From a virus: a DNA stretch of 39,692 nt. The translations under genes and the position numbers were made by a program. The notes below the pieces were generated by a model that was given only the letters and a program-made list of their open reading frames with translations, searched no databases and was not told the origin of the DNA. This document shows positions 21,943 to 29,794 of this stretch, in pieces; position 1 is the stretch's first letter; each line of letters starts with the position of its first letter. The stretch is taken from the IMG/VR virus record IMGVR_UViG_3300025009_000239, positions 1-39,692 of that record; one strand, given 5' to 3'.

Positions 21943-23019
21943 ATGCCTTCAACCGCCACCACCCACAAGCCCGTTGCACCAGGCCAGTCTGCATGGAAGT
22001 TCCCGCAGATCGGCTTGCCTTCGAACATTGAGGTGTTCCGGCCTGGTCGTCACATTGACGATGCCGGCGTCGTGCACTCATTCAGTGAGTCAGACGTGGA
22101 CGGCATGGTGGCCGGCTACGACCCAGCGCTTCGTGAGGCGCCGCTGACGGTGGGTCACCCCAAAGACAACCTCCCGGCCTACGGCTGGGTCAAGTCGCTT
22201 TCGCGCACGGACAGCGGCGCACTGGCGATCACGCCGCACCAGGTGGAGCCGCAGTTTGCCGAGATGGTGACCACGGGCCGCTTCAAGAAGCGCAGCGCTT
22301 CGTTCTACCCGCCCCAGGCACCCAACAACCCGACACCCGGCAAGTGGTACTTGCGGCACGTCGCCTTCCTGGGCGCGCAGCCGCCGGCCATTGCGGGCCT
22401 GAAGGACATCCAGTTTTCCGAAGGCGACGCCGAGGGCGCCGTCTGTTTTTCTGAACCCGTTTCAACCGTCACACCACAGGAGCCCGACGACATGAGCAAG
22501 GAACTTGAAGAGAAGCTGGCCAAGGCCCAGAAGGATCTGGAAGCGGCCAACGCTGTTGCCGCCACGGCCACCGCTGCAGCTGCTGCAGCGACCAAGAAGG
22601 CCACCGATGCCGAGGCCACGGCCGCGAGCTTCGCCGAGAAGGCCCGCGCCGACCGCAAGGCCGGTTTCGTGTCGTTCGCCGAAGCCCAGGTGAAGGCCGG
22701 CACGCTGCTGCCGAAAGACAAGGACATGGCCGTGGCCACGCTGGACGCCCTGGCCGACGCGCAGCCGGTGGAGTTCGCCGAGGGCGACACCACGCGCAAG
22801 GTGAGCCCGGCGCAGTGGCTGCAGGACCTGATTGGCAACGCCAAGCCGGTCGTGAGCTTCGGCGAGTTCGCTGGCGGCCGCATGCCCCAGGGCGCGGGCG
22901 GCGCCAAGGGCAAGACCGACGCCGAGATCGACCAGGCGGCCAAGGCCTGGATGGCCTCGAACAAGGGCGTGAGCTACGCCGAAGCGCTGAACGCTGTGAC
23001 CACTTCGTTCACCAGCTGA
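21943..23019 (+). CDS. Prohead protease and scaffold, Mu I-like
   Basis: A 358-residue protein of the Mu gpI type: a protease of about 175 residues joined to a scaffold. The protease part has VFRPGRHIDDAGVVHSFSESDVDGMVAGYDP and then LTVGHPKDNLPAYGWV, where the His in the second motif is the likely catalytic one. FKKRSASFYPP follows near 117 and precedes the serine part. The C-terminal half is an Ala-rich coiled coil and doubles as the scaffold made from an internal start. The protein would be cleaved and removed as the head matures. ATG 21943 is used because it sits 50 nt from the late element; GTG 21916 is in frame but within the leader. Confidence 0.85.
   Translation: MPSTATTHKPVAPGQSAWKFPQIGLPSNIEVFRPGRHIDDAGVVHSFSESDVDGMVAGYDPALREAPLTVGHPKDNLPAYGWVKSLSRTDSGALAITPHQVEPQFAEMVTTGRFKKRSASFYPPQAPNNPTPGKWYLRHVAFLGAQPPAIAGLKDIQFSEGDAEGAVCFSEPVSTVTPQEPDDMSKELEEKLAKAQKDLEAANAVAATATAAAAAATKKATDAEATAASFAEKARADRKAGFVSFAEAQVKAGTLLPKDKDMAVATLDALADAQPVEFAEGDTTRKVSPAQWLQDLIGNAKPVVSFGEFAGGRMPQGAGGAKGKTDAEIDQAAKAWMASNKGVSYAEALNAVTTSFTS
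22492..23019 (+). CDS. Scaffold protein from internal start, Mu Z-like
   Basis: An in-frame ATG at 22492 with AGGAG about 11 nt upstream would give a 175-residue protein made of the scaffold half alone. It is strongly helical and Ala-rich (SKELEEKLAKAQKDLEAANA, then repeated AATA/AAAA), with a C-terminal part (DAEIDQAAKAWMASNKGVSYAEALNAV) that may contact the capsid protein. Mu makes its scaffold gpZ from such an internal start in gene I. The same arrangement here is inferred from the ribosome site and the domain border. Confidence 0.6.
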   Translation: MSKELEEKLAKAQKDLEAANAVAATATAAAAAATKKATDAEATAASFAEKARADRKAGFVSFAEAQVKAGTLLPKDKDMAVATLDALADAQPVEFAEGDTTRKVSPAQWLQDLIGNAKPVVSFGEFAGGRMPQGAGGAKGKTDAEIDQAAKAWMASNKGVSYAEALNAVTTSFTS

Positions 23020-23059
23020 TCACCCGCCAAACACCTCAACCCCCGAAGGACTCACCACC

Positions 23060-24025
23060 ATGAGCATGACCCTTGCCGAAATCCGGCTGAAACAAAACCC
23101 GATCCTGTCCAGCCTGCTGCTGGGCATGGGACAGGGCACGATGGTTGCCGAGAAGCTGTTCCCGCGCCTGCCGCAGACGCTCTCCAGCGTCAACCTGGCC
23201 AAGCTGGGCGACGAACGCCTGCGCCGCTACAACCTGCGCCGCGCACCGGGCTCGCCCACCAAGCGGGTGAACATCAAGTTCGAGGGTGTGACCTACTCGG
23301 TGGACCAGTACGCAGTGGAAGTGCCGATGCCGCGCGAGCTGCTGCGCGAGGCCGATGAGAGCCGCAAGCTGAACGTGGGCAACTACCTCGACGTCAGCAA
23401 GATCGCGATGACCACGGCCAACGACATCCTGAGCCTGGACTACGAGCTGGAAGTGGCGGGCCTGGCCACCACAGTGGGAACCTACGCTTCGGGCCATGTG
23501 CTGGCGCTGGCCGGTGTCACCAAGTGGAGCGCGGCCACCGGCACGCCGGTGACCGACATCCTCGCGGCCTCGGACATCATCCGCAAGAAGATCGGTAAGC
23601 GCCCGAACCGGCTGACGCTGTCGGCCGACGCCGAGTCCGCGCTGGTCAACAACGCCGAGGTGCGCTCCTACCTGCCCGACTCGCAGATGGGACCGGCCAC
23701 GCACGAGCAGCTCAAGACGATCCTGAAGGTGAAGGAGATCGTGGTGGGCGATGCGGTGTGGGTGGACGAGACCGACACCGGCCGCGATGTGTGGGGCAAC
23801 AACGCCATCCTGGCTTATGTGCCGAACATCGGCGCAGGTGGCACGGCGGACATCAGCCTGGCTGAGCCTGCCTTCGGCTTCACCAACGTGATCGAAGGCC
23901 ACCCCTTCGCCGAGACCCCGTACTACGAGCCCGGATCCAAGAGCTGGATCTACGGCGCCACCTACGAGCGCCGCCCGAACGTGGCCTACAACACCGCAGG
24001 CTTCCTGTTCACCAACCCCAAGTAA
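23060..24025 (+). CDS. Major capsid protein
   Basis: A 321-residue protein and the most likely main shell subunit. It follows the protease-scaffold gene by 40 nt, precedes a stem-loop, and has the size and mixed fold expected of an HK97-type subunit. Visible parts are an N-terminal arm (MTLAEIRLKQNPILSSLLLGMGQGTMVAEKLFPRLP), a spine-like central helix (VSKIAMTTANDILSLDYELEVAGL), then DIIRKKIGKRPNRLTLSADAESAL and a closing beta stretch. It is unlike Mu gpT in sequence, and closer in style to capsid proteins of siphovirus-like transposable phages. AAGGA precedes the ATG. Confidence 0.82.
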   Translation: MSMTLAEIRLKQNPILSSLLLGMGQGTMVAEKLFPRLPQTLSSVNLAKLGDERLRRYNLRRAPGSPTKRVNIKFEGVTYSVDQYAVEVPMPRELLREADESRKLNVGNYLDVSKIAMTTANDILSLDYELEVAGLATTVGTYASGHVLALAGVTKWSAATGTPVTDILAASDIIRKKIGKRPNRLTLSADAESALVNNAEVRSYLPDSQMGPATHEQLKTILKVKEIVVGDAVWVDETDTGRDVWGNNAILAYVPNIGAGGTADISLAEPAFGFTNVIEGHPFAETPYYEPGSKSWIYGATYERRPNVAYNTAGFLFTNPK

Positions 24026-24063
24026 CACCCCCCAAGGCGATGGCCGGCAACGGCCTGTGAGAC

Positions 24064-24089
24064 CCCCGCAGGACTTGGTTCCTGCGGGG
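24064..24089 (+). other. Strong stem-loop after the capsid gene
   Basis: CCCCGCAGGA (24064-24073) and TCCTGCGGGG (24080-24089) form a perfect 10-bp stem with a 6-nt loop, 38 nt after the capsid stop. No T run follows, so it is unlikely to be a full terminator. It may protect the 3' end of capsid mRNA or slow transcription into the next genes. Confidence 0.7.
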
Positions 24090-24117
24090 TATCCGAAACA
24101 GAAAAGGAACTTTCCCA

Positions 24118-24405
24118 ATGAGCAAACTGATTGCGATGGTGGCCACGGCGGTGATGGTGGACGGTGTGCGCACCGTGATCCAGCCCGGCGAGGAACTGCC
24201 CGAGTTGAGCAAGCACGACGCTGCCGCGCTGGTGGCCTCTGGCGCCGCCGAAGACACCGCCGAGACCGCTGCGGCCAAGAAGCAGGAGGCCAAGGATGCG
24301 GCCGAAGCTGCAGCCGAGATCGAGGCGGCGCGCCAGCGCGTGCGGGCCGAACAGGCCAGCACCAAGCCGGCCGCGGCCCCTGCCGCCAAGCCGGCCAAGA
24401 AGTAA
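24118..24405 (+). CDS. Head-associated hypothetical protein
   Basis: A 95-residue protein between the capsid and decoration genes. It begins with a small beta part (IAMVATAVMVDGVRTVIQPGEELP) followed by an Ala-rich helix (DTAETAAAKKQEAKDAAEAAAEIEAARQRVRAEQ) and a Lys/Pro/Ala tail. Small proteins of this layout are common at this place in Mu-like and siphovirus head operons. It may be a minor head or connector-related protein; the role is unknown. AAGGA lies 10 nt upstream of the ATG. Confidence 0.6.
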   Translation: MSKLIAMVATAVMVDGVRTVIQPGEELPELSKHDAAALVASGAAEDTAETAAAKKQEAKDAAEAAAEIEAARQRVRAEQASTKPAAAPAAKPAKK

Positions 24406-24436
24406 CCCACCCCACACCTGACCAGGAGAGACCCCC

Positions 24437-24811
24437 ATGGCATCGCAGAACAACACCGGCCGCCAGTTCGACAAACAGCACGCCGTGACCCTCGTGGCCA
24501 TTGCCGCGCTGGCCGCCCACCGCTTCGTGGCCTACGACGGCGGCTACCCCTCCGTTGCCGGTGGCGTCAAGGACTGCCAGGGCGTGACCGAGACCGCCGC
24601 CGAGATCGGCGACGCTGTGACTGCGGTCACCGGCTACAGCTACCTGGTGGAGGCCGAGGCCGCGATCGCGTTCGGCGTCCTGGTGAAGGTGGGCACAGAC
24701 GGCATGGCGATCACCGGCACGGCGGCCGACCACTGCGGGCGCGCCCTGGGCGCGGCCACGCAGGCCGGCCAGCTGATCGAAGTGCAGCTCTACAAGCACG
24801 TGCACGCCTGA
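24437..24811 (+). CDS. Head decoration protein candidate (DUF2190)
   Basis: A 124-residue protein of DUF2190 type, which in several phages is a capsid decoration or stabilising protein. The pattern is GRQFDKQHAVTLVAIAALAAHRFVAYDGGYPSVAGGVKDCQGVTETAAEIGDAVTAVTGYSYLVEA, then AIAFGVLVKVGTDGMAI, a barrel-like beta fold. It follows the capsid gene, as is usual. AGGAG lies 7 nt upstream of the ATG. Confidence 0.75.
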   Translation: MASQNNTGRQFDKQHAVTLVAIAALAAHRFVAYDGGYPSVAGGVKDCQGVTETAAEIGDAVTAVTGYSYLVEAEAAIAFGVLVKVGTDGMAITGTAADHCGRALGAATQAGQLIEVQLYKHVHA

Positions 24812-24841
24812 CCAGGCAGCGCCTGAAAGATTACCCGGCCC

Positions 24842-25336
24842 ATGAACTACGCCATTGCCCAGGACCTGATCGACCGCTTCGGCGAGCGCGAGCTGATCGA
24901 GCTGACGGACCCCGACCTGGTGGCCGTTCAGACCGAGAAGGTGGAGCGCGCCATTGCGGACGCCCAGGCCTACATGGACAGCTTCATCGGCCGGGTGTAC
25001 ACGCTGCCACTGACCGGCTGCGTGAAGCCCGCGCCGGTGGTGGGCAACCCGCAGGCCACCGAACTGGTGGCGCCGCCCCAGCTCACGCGCATTGCGGTCG
25101 ACGTGGCGCGCTACTACCTCTACAAGGACTTTGCGCCCGAGAACGAGGTGTACCTGCGCTACAAGGCCGCCGAAAAAGAGCTGCTGGCCATTGGCGACGG
25201 CAAGGCCGTGGTGAGTTGCCCCTGGGGCGGTGCACCGGGTGCGCTGGTGGCAGGCAGTCAGCCGGGCGAGGCCGAGGTGTACAGCGGTTTCAGCCCGCGC
25301 AGCATCACCGACGACAACCTGCGGGGCTTTGCATGA
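24842..25336 (+). CDS. Head-tail connector protein, Mu gp36-like (DUF1320)
   Basis: A 164-residue protein of the DUF1320 (Mu gp36) family. The N-terminus (MNYAIAQDLIDRFGERELIELTDPD) and the helical core (VERAIADAQAYMDSFIGRVYTLPL, LTRIAVDVARYYLYKD) are characteristic. Members are thought to form the adaptor ring below the portal. It overlaps the next gene by 4 nt. The tail (VYSGFSPRSITDDNLRGF) is probably flexible. Confidence 0.85.
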   Translation: MNYAIAQDLIDRFGERELIELTDPDLVAVQTEKVERAIADAQAYMDSFIGRVYTLPLTGCVKPAPVVGNPQATELVAPPQLTRIAVDVARYYLYKDFAPENEVYLRYKAAEKELLAIGDGKAVVSCPWGGAPGALVAGSQPGEAEVYSGFSPRSITDDNLRGFA

Positions 25337-25806
25337 GCACGGCCGGCATGACGCTCGACCAGGCCAACGCCTTCATGGCGCTTGAACCGCGCCTGGTAAC
25401 GCTGCTCAAGCAAGCGCTGGCGGGCGCGAGCCCGGCGGTGCATGTGCTGACAGCGGCCGAGCTGGCCGACGTGCAAGAGAGCAAGCAGCTCACGCCGGCC
25501 GTGCATCTGGTGTACGGCGGCTACCGCATCGACCAGGACATTGGCAGCGCCTGGCGCCTGGAGCACACCTGGTACGCCGTCACGGCGGTGCGCAACGTGG
25601 CCACGGCGAAGAGCGGCGCGGCGGGCCGGCAAGACGCGGGCGTGATCGCCACCGCGGTGGCGCTGGCCCTGGCCGATGCGCGGGTGGACGGCGCGGCCGA
25701 ACCCTTGACCCTGATCACCCCTCCCGGCCCGAGCCACTCGGCGCCCTACAGCTACCTGCCCACGGCCGTGCGCGCCGTGACCCATTTCCAAAAACCCCCA
25801 CTCTGA
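25333..25806 (+). CDS. Tail terminator candidate, Mu gp37-like position
   Basis: A 157-residue protein between the DUF1320 adaptor and the tail tube, the usual place of the tail completion or terminator protein. It has an alpha/beta pattern: LEPRLVTLLKQALAG, VHVLTAAELADV, PAVHLVYGGYRI, WRLEHTWYAVTAVRNVA, AGVIATAVALALADARV. Such a fold suits the ring that caps the tail tube. The family (Gp37/DUF1834-like) is assigned from context more than from motif. ATG 25333 overlaps the previous stop. Confidence 0.6.
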   Translation: MSTAGMTLDQANAFMALEPRLVTLLKQALAGASPAVHVLTAAELADVQESKQLTPAVHLVYGGYRIDQDIGSAWRLEHTWYAVTAVRNVATAKSGAAGRQDAGVIATAVALALADARVDGAAEPLTLITPPGPSHSAPYSYLPTAVRAVTHFQKPPL

Positions 25807-25818
25807 GGACCGAGCACC

Positions 25819-26580
25819 ATGGCCGCCATTGAAATCGTCAAGAAGATCTACCGCCCGACCGCCCGCGTGGGCAAGTTCTACGCCGCCGTATACGGCTCCG
25901 AGGCGCTGGTGCCGATCGGCAACGTGCTGGAGGCCAGCACCGAGCAGGCCGAGAGCGTGGAGAAGCAAGACGACATGACGGCGCTGGGCGGTGGCACCCA
26001 TGCCGAGCTGCGCCGCATCACGGGCGTGACGTTCAAGGCCAAGCTGGCCGACCTGAACATCGTGAACCTCTCCCGCGCCATGCGCGCCACGGTGACTCCG
26101 GAAGACGCAGGCACCGTGGTGGACGCGCCGTACACCGCCGCGCTCGGCTCGCTGATCCCGTTGCCGCACTCGGGCGTGTCGGCTCTGGTGGTGAAGGTGG
26201 GCGCCACGGTTGGCGCCGCTGTGGCGGTGGACGCTGGCGGCTACGAGCTGCGCCCGGAGGGCGTCTGGCTCAATGAAGATGCGGCTGGCGTGGTGAACGC
26301 GGACAAGCTGTGGCTGTCGTACAGCTTCGCAGACCAGGTGGTGGTTGAGGCGTTGACCGCGGCCACGCCCGAGCTCTACATCCGCTTTGCCGGCATGAAC
26401 GAGGTGGACTCGGGCAAACCCAGCATCGTGGACATGTGGCGCGTGAGCCAGGGCGTGACCAAGCAGTTGGCGCTGATCCAGAAGGGCTTCACCACCCTGG
26501 ACATCGATGGCGAGGTCTTGATGGACCCGACCAAGGAAGGCGTGGGCATCAGCAAATACATGCGCACCATCGAACGCTGA
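25819..26580 (+). CDS. Major tail tube protein
   Basis: A 253-residue beta-rich protein, the likely main subunit of the tail tube. It lies between the terminator-like gene and the tape measure gene and is followed by a strong transcription terminator, as expected for a highly expressed structural gene. TGVTFKAKLADLNIVNLSRAMRA and ELYIRFAGMNEVDSGKPSIVDMWRVS are the kind of segments seen in siphovirus tube proteins. No sheath gene is present in the window, so the tail is probably non-contractile. Confidence 0.75.
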   Translation: MAAIEIVKKIYRPTARVGKFYAAVYGSEALVPIGNVLEASTEQAESVEKQDDMTALGGGTHAELRRITGVTFKAKLADLNIVNLSRAMRATVTPEDAGTVVDAPYTAALGSLIPLPHSGVSALVVKVGATVGAAVAVDAGGYELRPEGVWLNEDAAGVVNADKLWLSYSFADQVVVEALTAATPELYIRFAGMNEVDSGKPSIVDMWRVSQGVTKQLALIQKGFTTLDIDGEVLMDPTKEGVGISKYMRTIER

Positions 26581-26612
26581 CCAGACCAGACCGCCGCGCG
26601 CGGCCTGACACG

Positions 26613-26638
26613 AAGGGTGGCCGCGAGCCACCCTTTTT
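26613..26638 (+). terminator. Strong terminator after the tail tube gene
   Basis: AAGGGTGGC (26613-26621) and GCCACCCTT (26627-26635) form a perfect 9-bp stem with a 5-nt loop, followed directly by TTT. It lies 32 nt after the tube stop and 34 nt before the tape measure start. It would lower expression of the tape measure relative to the tube. Confidence 0.85.
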
Positions 26639-26671
26639 CATTCCTGAATCTGAACCAACGACCACACCGCC

Positions 26672-29308
26672 ATGGCCACAGAAAACCGCATTGATTTCAA
26701 GGTACGCGTCACAGATGAAGGCCTGGCTCCGCTGGCCGGCAACCTGGACAAGGTGGAGTCGAAGACTGAAGAGCTGGGCAAGAGCGCCACCACGACCGGC
26801 CAGCGTATCGACGGCATGGGCGACGCGGCGAGCACAGCGGGAAAACAGACCGACGATCTGGGCGATCGCGCGGGCAACGCGAGCCGGTTGCTTGGAGACA
26901 TGGCGAAGAACCTGGCGGCAGCGTTCACCTTCCGCGAGATGGTTGCCGCGGCGGCTCAGATGGAACAGATCCAGGCCGGGTTGCAGGCGGTCGCTGGCGA
27001 CTCGACGCTGGCCGGTGAGCAGATGGAGTTCGTGCGCCGCATGGCCACGGCCGCGGGCGTTGATGTCACCGCCGCAGGGCAGGCGTTTCTGGGTCTGGCT
27101 GCGGCCACCAAGGGCACGGCCGTCGAGGGCGAGCCGGCGCGCCAGGTCTTCGAGTCCGTCACACTGGCCATGGCCAAGGCGGGGAAGAGCAGCGCCGAGA
27201 CACAAAACGCGTTGCTGGCGCTCTCGCAGATCGCGAGCAAGGGAACGGTGAGCATGGAGGAGCTGCGTGGGCAGCTCGGCGAGGCCTTGCCGGGTGCGCT
27301 GCAGGCGGCTTCGAGCGGGCTGGGAATTACGACTCAGGATTTGATCAAGCTGGTGGAGAACGGGCAGCTTGCGGCTGAAGACCTGTTCCCAGCCCTGGCC
27401 AAAGGTCTGGACGAGCTGTATGGCGGTGCACCAGCTGCGCAGACCTTGAGCCAGGAGATCACCAACATCAAGAACGCTTTCGTCGAGATGTCGGCCAACC
27501 TGGGTGAATCGGGTGGGCTGGACGCGCTGAAAGTGGGCGCCGAGCTGGCTCAGATGTCGATCACCCTGCTGGGCGATACGTTGATCCAGACCGGGCAGTA
27601 CATCGGCACGCTGGCGGGCGCGGTGGCCACGCTGGACTTCTCTGGCCTGTCTGAGTCGTTCGCCCAGATCGAGAAGGACAGCCGGGACCGTCTGCTCAAG
27701 GCGGCCGAGCACAACGACACGTTGCGCGCCGCCCTGGTGTTGAGTTCCGATGCGGCCATTCAGGCCGCGCTGGCTGCGCGAGAACAGGGCAAGGCAGCGG
27801 CCGATGCCGGTGGCCAGAATGCCGCGGCAGCGCCTGGCGTGGCTGCGTTGGGTGTGGCCTACGCCAAGGTACGCGAAGAAATCCAGACGCACATAACCCT
27901 GGCCGAGAAGGAGATCGAAGCCGTCAAGGCCCGCGGGCAGGCCGCTATCGCCCAGGCGGCTGGTCTGGGCGACGAGGAGGCCAAGCGCAAGGCGATCGCT
28001 GTGGCTGCCGCGCAGGAAGCCGCAGCGATGGAGACGCTGGCCAGCATCAAGCGCACCGAGCTGGAGGTGCTCCAGGCTGAGCTGGGGGCGCGCCAGGCGC
28101 TGCTGGGTCAGTCGGGGCAAGACAGCGAGCAGCGCAAGAAGGAAGTGGCCGAGCTGGAAAAGCTGATCGCGCAAAAGCAGATCGACGTGGACAAGACTAC
28201 GGCGCAGGCGTCAGCGTCCAGGGAGAAGGCCAGGGCCAACTCCGAAGAGGTGCAAGCCGCGCAGGCCGCCATCTCGGCAGCACAAGCCCTTTCTGTGGCG
28301 CGCAGCGCAGACGCCAAGGTGGCATTGAGCGGTCTGCAGACCCAGAAAGAGCTGGCGCGCCAGGCCGAGGAGATGGCGCGCCTGATGGGCGATGAGGTGG
28401 GGGTCCGCCAGGCGCGCATCCAGCAGATCGAGATCGAGATCCAGATCGTGAAGGCCCGGGCCAACGTGGCCAAGGTGGAGGCGGAGGGAAGCATCGCCGT
28501 GGCGCAGGCGAAGATGGCGGAACTCAAGGCAAGCGGGCAGCTCACTCCGCTGAAGGAGGCTGAGATCAACGCCGCCATCAAACTGGCCCAGGCAAAGATC
28601 GCCGAGGCCAACGCGAACGGGAAAAGCACTGAGATCCTGGAGAAGCATCTGGAGGCGATGCGAAACGGTGTCGATCTGACGAACGCCGGAGCCGATGCGG
28701 CCAACAGGATGGCCGGCGCGCAGGGCAACATGGCCGGCGCCATCGACCAGGCCACGTCGGCCATGCAGCGGCAAAACGCCGAGCGTGAGGCGGCCATTTC
28801 CGCGCAGGAAAAGGAGCTTGAGCTCAAGCAAAGGGAGATCGACCTGGAGAACAAGCGCCGTGGGGTGGACCGAGAAGGGTTCTCAACGGACAAATCAGGC
28901 AACCGCCTGGCCATGGGCGGCGATCTGACCACGCTGACGGGCATCAAGAACTTCTTGCAGCAGGCCGGCCTGGATGAAGATCAAGCCAAGAGCCTGGCGC
29001 GCGAGTTTGCTGACAGCAAAGGCGATATCCCGTACTTCAGCAACCCGGGGCAGCTCAAGTACGGCGGGCAGGGCAGCACCATGAGCCAGGCGCTGCTGAA
29101 AGCGGCTGAGCGCACCACGTTCGGCGTGGGCAACGGTGGCGCGGCTGCGCTGGGCGGCAAGGGTACCGAGTCCATCTCCACGCCAGGACGCCCCGTCAAC
29201 ATGACAGTGAACGTTGACGGCAAGCGTCACAAGGCGAACATGAACAGCCAGCGCGATGCTGAATCCATGGTGCGAGCGCTGGAAGACACGGCGAAACGCT
29301 CCCGCTGA
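26672..29308 (+). CDS. Tape measure protein
   Basis: An 878-residue protein that sets tail length. The tape-measure domain lies at about 90-250: MEQIQAGLQAVAGDSTLAGEQMEFVRRMATAAGVDVTAAGQAFLGLAAATKGTAVEG, then GTVSMEELRGQLGEALPGALQAA. Hydrophobic segments near 295-325 are followed by a very long helical, Ala/Gln/Glu-rich part (400-780) that must be coiled coil. At about 1.5 Å per residue the length suggests a tail of around 130 nm. No chaperone gene lies between the tube and this gene. There is no good ribosome site before ATG 26672. Confidence 0.9.
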   Translation: MATENRIDFKVRVTDEGLAPLAGNLDKVESKTEELGKSATTTGQRIDGMGDAASTAGKQTDDLGDRAGNASRLLGDMAKNLAAAFTFREMVAAAAQMEQIQAGLQAVAGDSTLAGEQMEFVRRMATAAGVDVTAAGQAFLGLAAATKGTAVEGEPARQVFESVTLAMAKAGKSSAETQNALLALSQIASKGTVSMEELRGQLGEALPGALQAASSGLGITTQDLIKLVENGQLAAEDLFPALAKGLDELYGGAPAAQTLSQEITNIKNAFVEMSANLGESGGLDALKVGAELAQMSITLLGDTLIQTGQYIGTLAGAVATLDFSGLSESFAQIEKDSRDRLLKAAEHNDTLRAALVLSSDAAIQAALAAREQGKAAADAGGQNAAAAPGVAALGVAYAKVREEIQTHITLAEKEIEAVKARGQAAIAQAAGLGDEEAKRKAIAVAAAQEAAAMETLASIKRTELEVLQAELGARQALLGQSGQDSEQRKKEVAELEKLIAQKQIDVDKTTAQASASREKARANSEEVQAAQAAISAAQALSVARSADAKVALSGLQTQKELARQAEEMARLMGDEVGVRQARIQQIEIEIQIVKARANVAKVEAEGSIAVAQAKMAELKASGQLTPLKEAEINAAIKLAQAKIAEANANGKSTEILEKHLEAMRNGVDLTNAGADAANRMAGAQGNMAGAIDQATSAMQRQNAEREAAISAQEKELELKQREIDLENKRRGVDREGFSTDKSGNRLAMGGDLTTLTGIKNFLQQAGLDEDQAKSLAREFADSKGDIPYFSNPGQLKYGGQGSTMSQALLKAAERTTFGVGNGGAAALGGKGTESISTPGRPVNMTVNVDGKRHKANMNSQRDAESMVRALEDTAKRSR

Positions 29309-29317
29309 CCCCTGCGC

Positions 29318-29381
29318 GCGTCATCAAGAAATGACGCACGCCATTTAGCGCCCCTCGCGCGCGCGCGGCATCCTGCCGTGC
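29318..29381 (+). promoter_or_regulatory. Late promoter candidate C (tail-tip operon)
   Basis: Contains ATGACGCACGCCATTTAGCG; TGACG starts at 29332, exactly 50 nt before the ATG at 29382. The 30 bases ending with the start codon are identical to those at copy A, including the CGGCA-TCC-TGCCG hairpin. Only here the element is also the right arm of a perfect 7-bp inverted repeat, GCGTCAT (29318-29324) with ATGACGC (29331-29337), which could be an activator dyad or a small terminator for the tape measure gene. Confidence 0.65.
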
Positions 29382-29792
29382 ATGTCCATCACGCTCACCT
29401 ACCTAGGCACCACCGCCCACCTCGGTGAGCGCCTGCTGTGGACCGATGAGTTCACCTGGTCTCCGGTGAGGCAAGTCACCGGGCCGAGCACCACGGGCGC
29501 GTTGCTGGTGCACGTGGGTGTGCTCCAAGCGGGCCGGCCGATCTCGCTGGACGGCGTGGAGTCGAAGGCGTGGATCACGCGCGCGCTGTGCGAGTCGCTA
29601 GAGCTGTGGGCGGCACTGCCGGGCATCGTGCTCACGCTGGTGCTGCGCGGCGTTTCGCGCCAGGTGATCTTTGACCACGAGCAGGGCGGCTTCGAAGCCG
29701 TGCCGGTCTGGCGCATCGCCGACGGCCACCAGACACCTGAGCAGGTGTTTCTGCCCACGTTCCGATTCCTTACCTACAGCGGAGTGACCTGA
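29382..29792 (+). CDS. Tail protein, first gene of the tail-tip operon
   Basis: A 136-residue beta-rich protein (MSITLTYLGTTAHLGERLLWTDEFTWSPVRQ; LLVHVGVLQAGRPISLDG; TPEQVFLPTFRFLTYSG). It lies straight after the tape measure and behind its own late promoter element, so it is probably a tail-tip or distal tail component. I recognise no family. It has no clear Shine-Dalgarno sequence, as is true for the other two genes behind the late element. Confidence 0.6.
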   Translation: MSITLTYLGTTAHLGERLLWTDEFTWSPVRQVTGPSTTGALLVHVGVLQAGRPISLDGVESKAWITRALCESLELWAALPGIVLTLVLRGVSRQVIFDHEQGGFEAVPVWRIADGHQTPEQVFLPTFRFLTYSGVT

Positions 29793-29794
29793 CC

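Noticed and set aside
24057-24488. 143-codon plus-strand frame covering the gene after the capsid
   Set aside because: It is in a shifted frame over two genes with better ribosome sites and reads as an Arg/Gly-rich shadow.
23036-24805. Very long minus-strand open frame (589 codons) opposite the capsid genes
   Set aside because: GC-rich codon use on the plus strand leaves the opposite strand open. The product is rich in His, Arg and Val repeats with no domain, and the plus strand holds clear structural genes with ribosome sites.
26549-28174. 541-codon minus-strand frame opposite the tape measure gene
   Set aside because: It lies wholly against a clear tape measure protein and has the Leu/Arg/Gln-rich composition of an antisense shadow.
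29318-29337. Terminator at the end of the tape measure gene
   Set aside because: The perfect 7-bp inverted repeat lacks a T run and its right arm is part of the late element, so it is described as a possible regulatory dyad instead.
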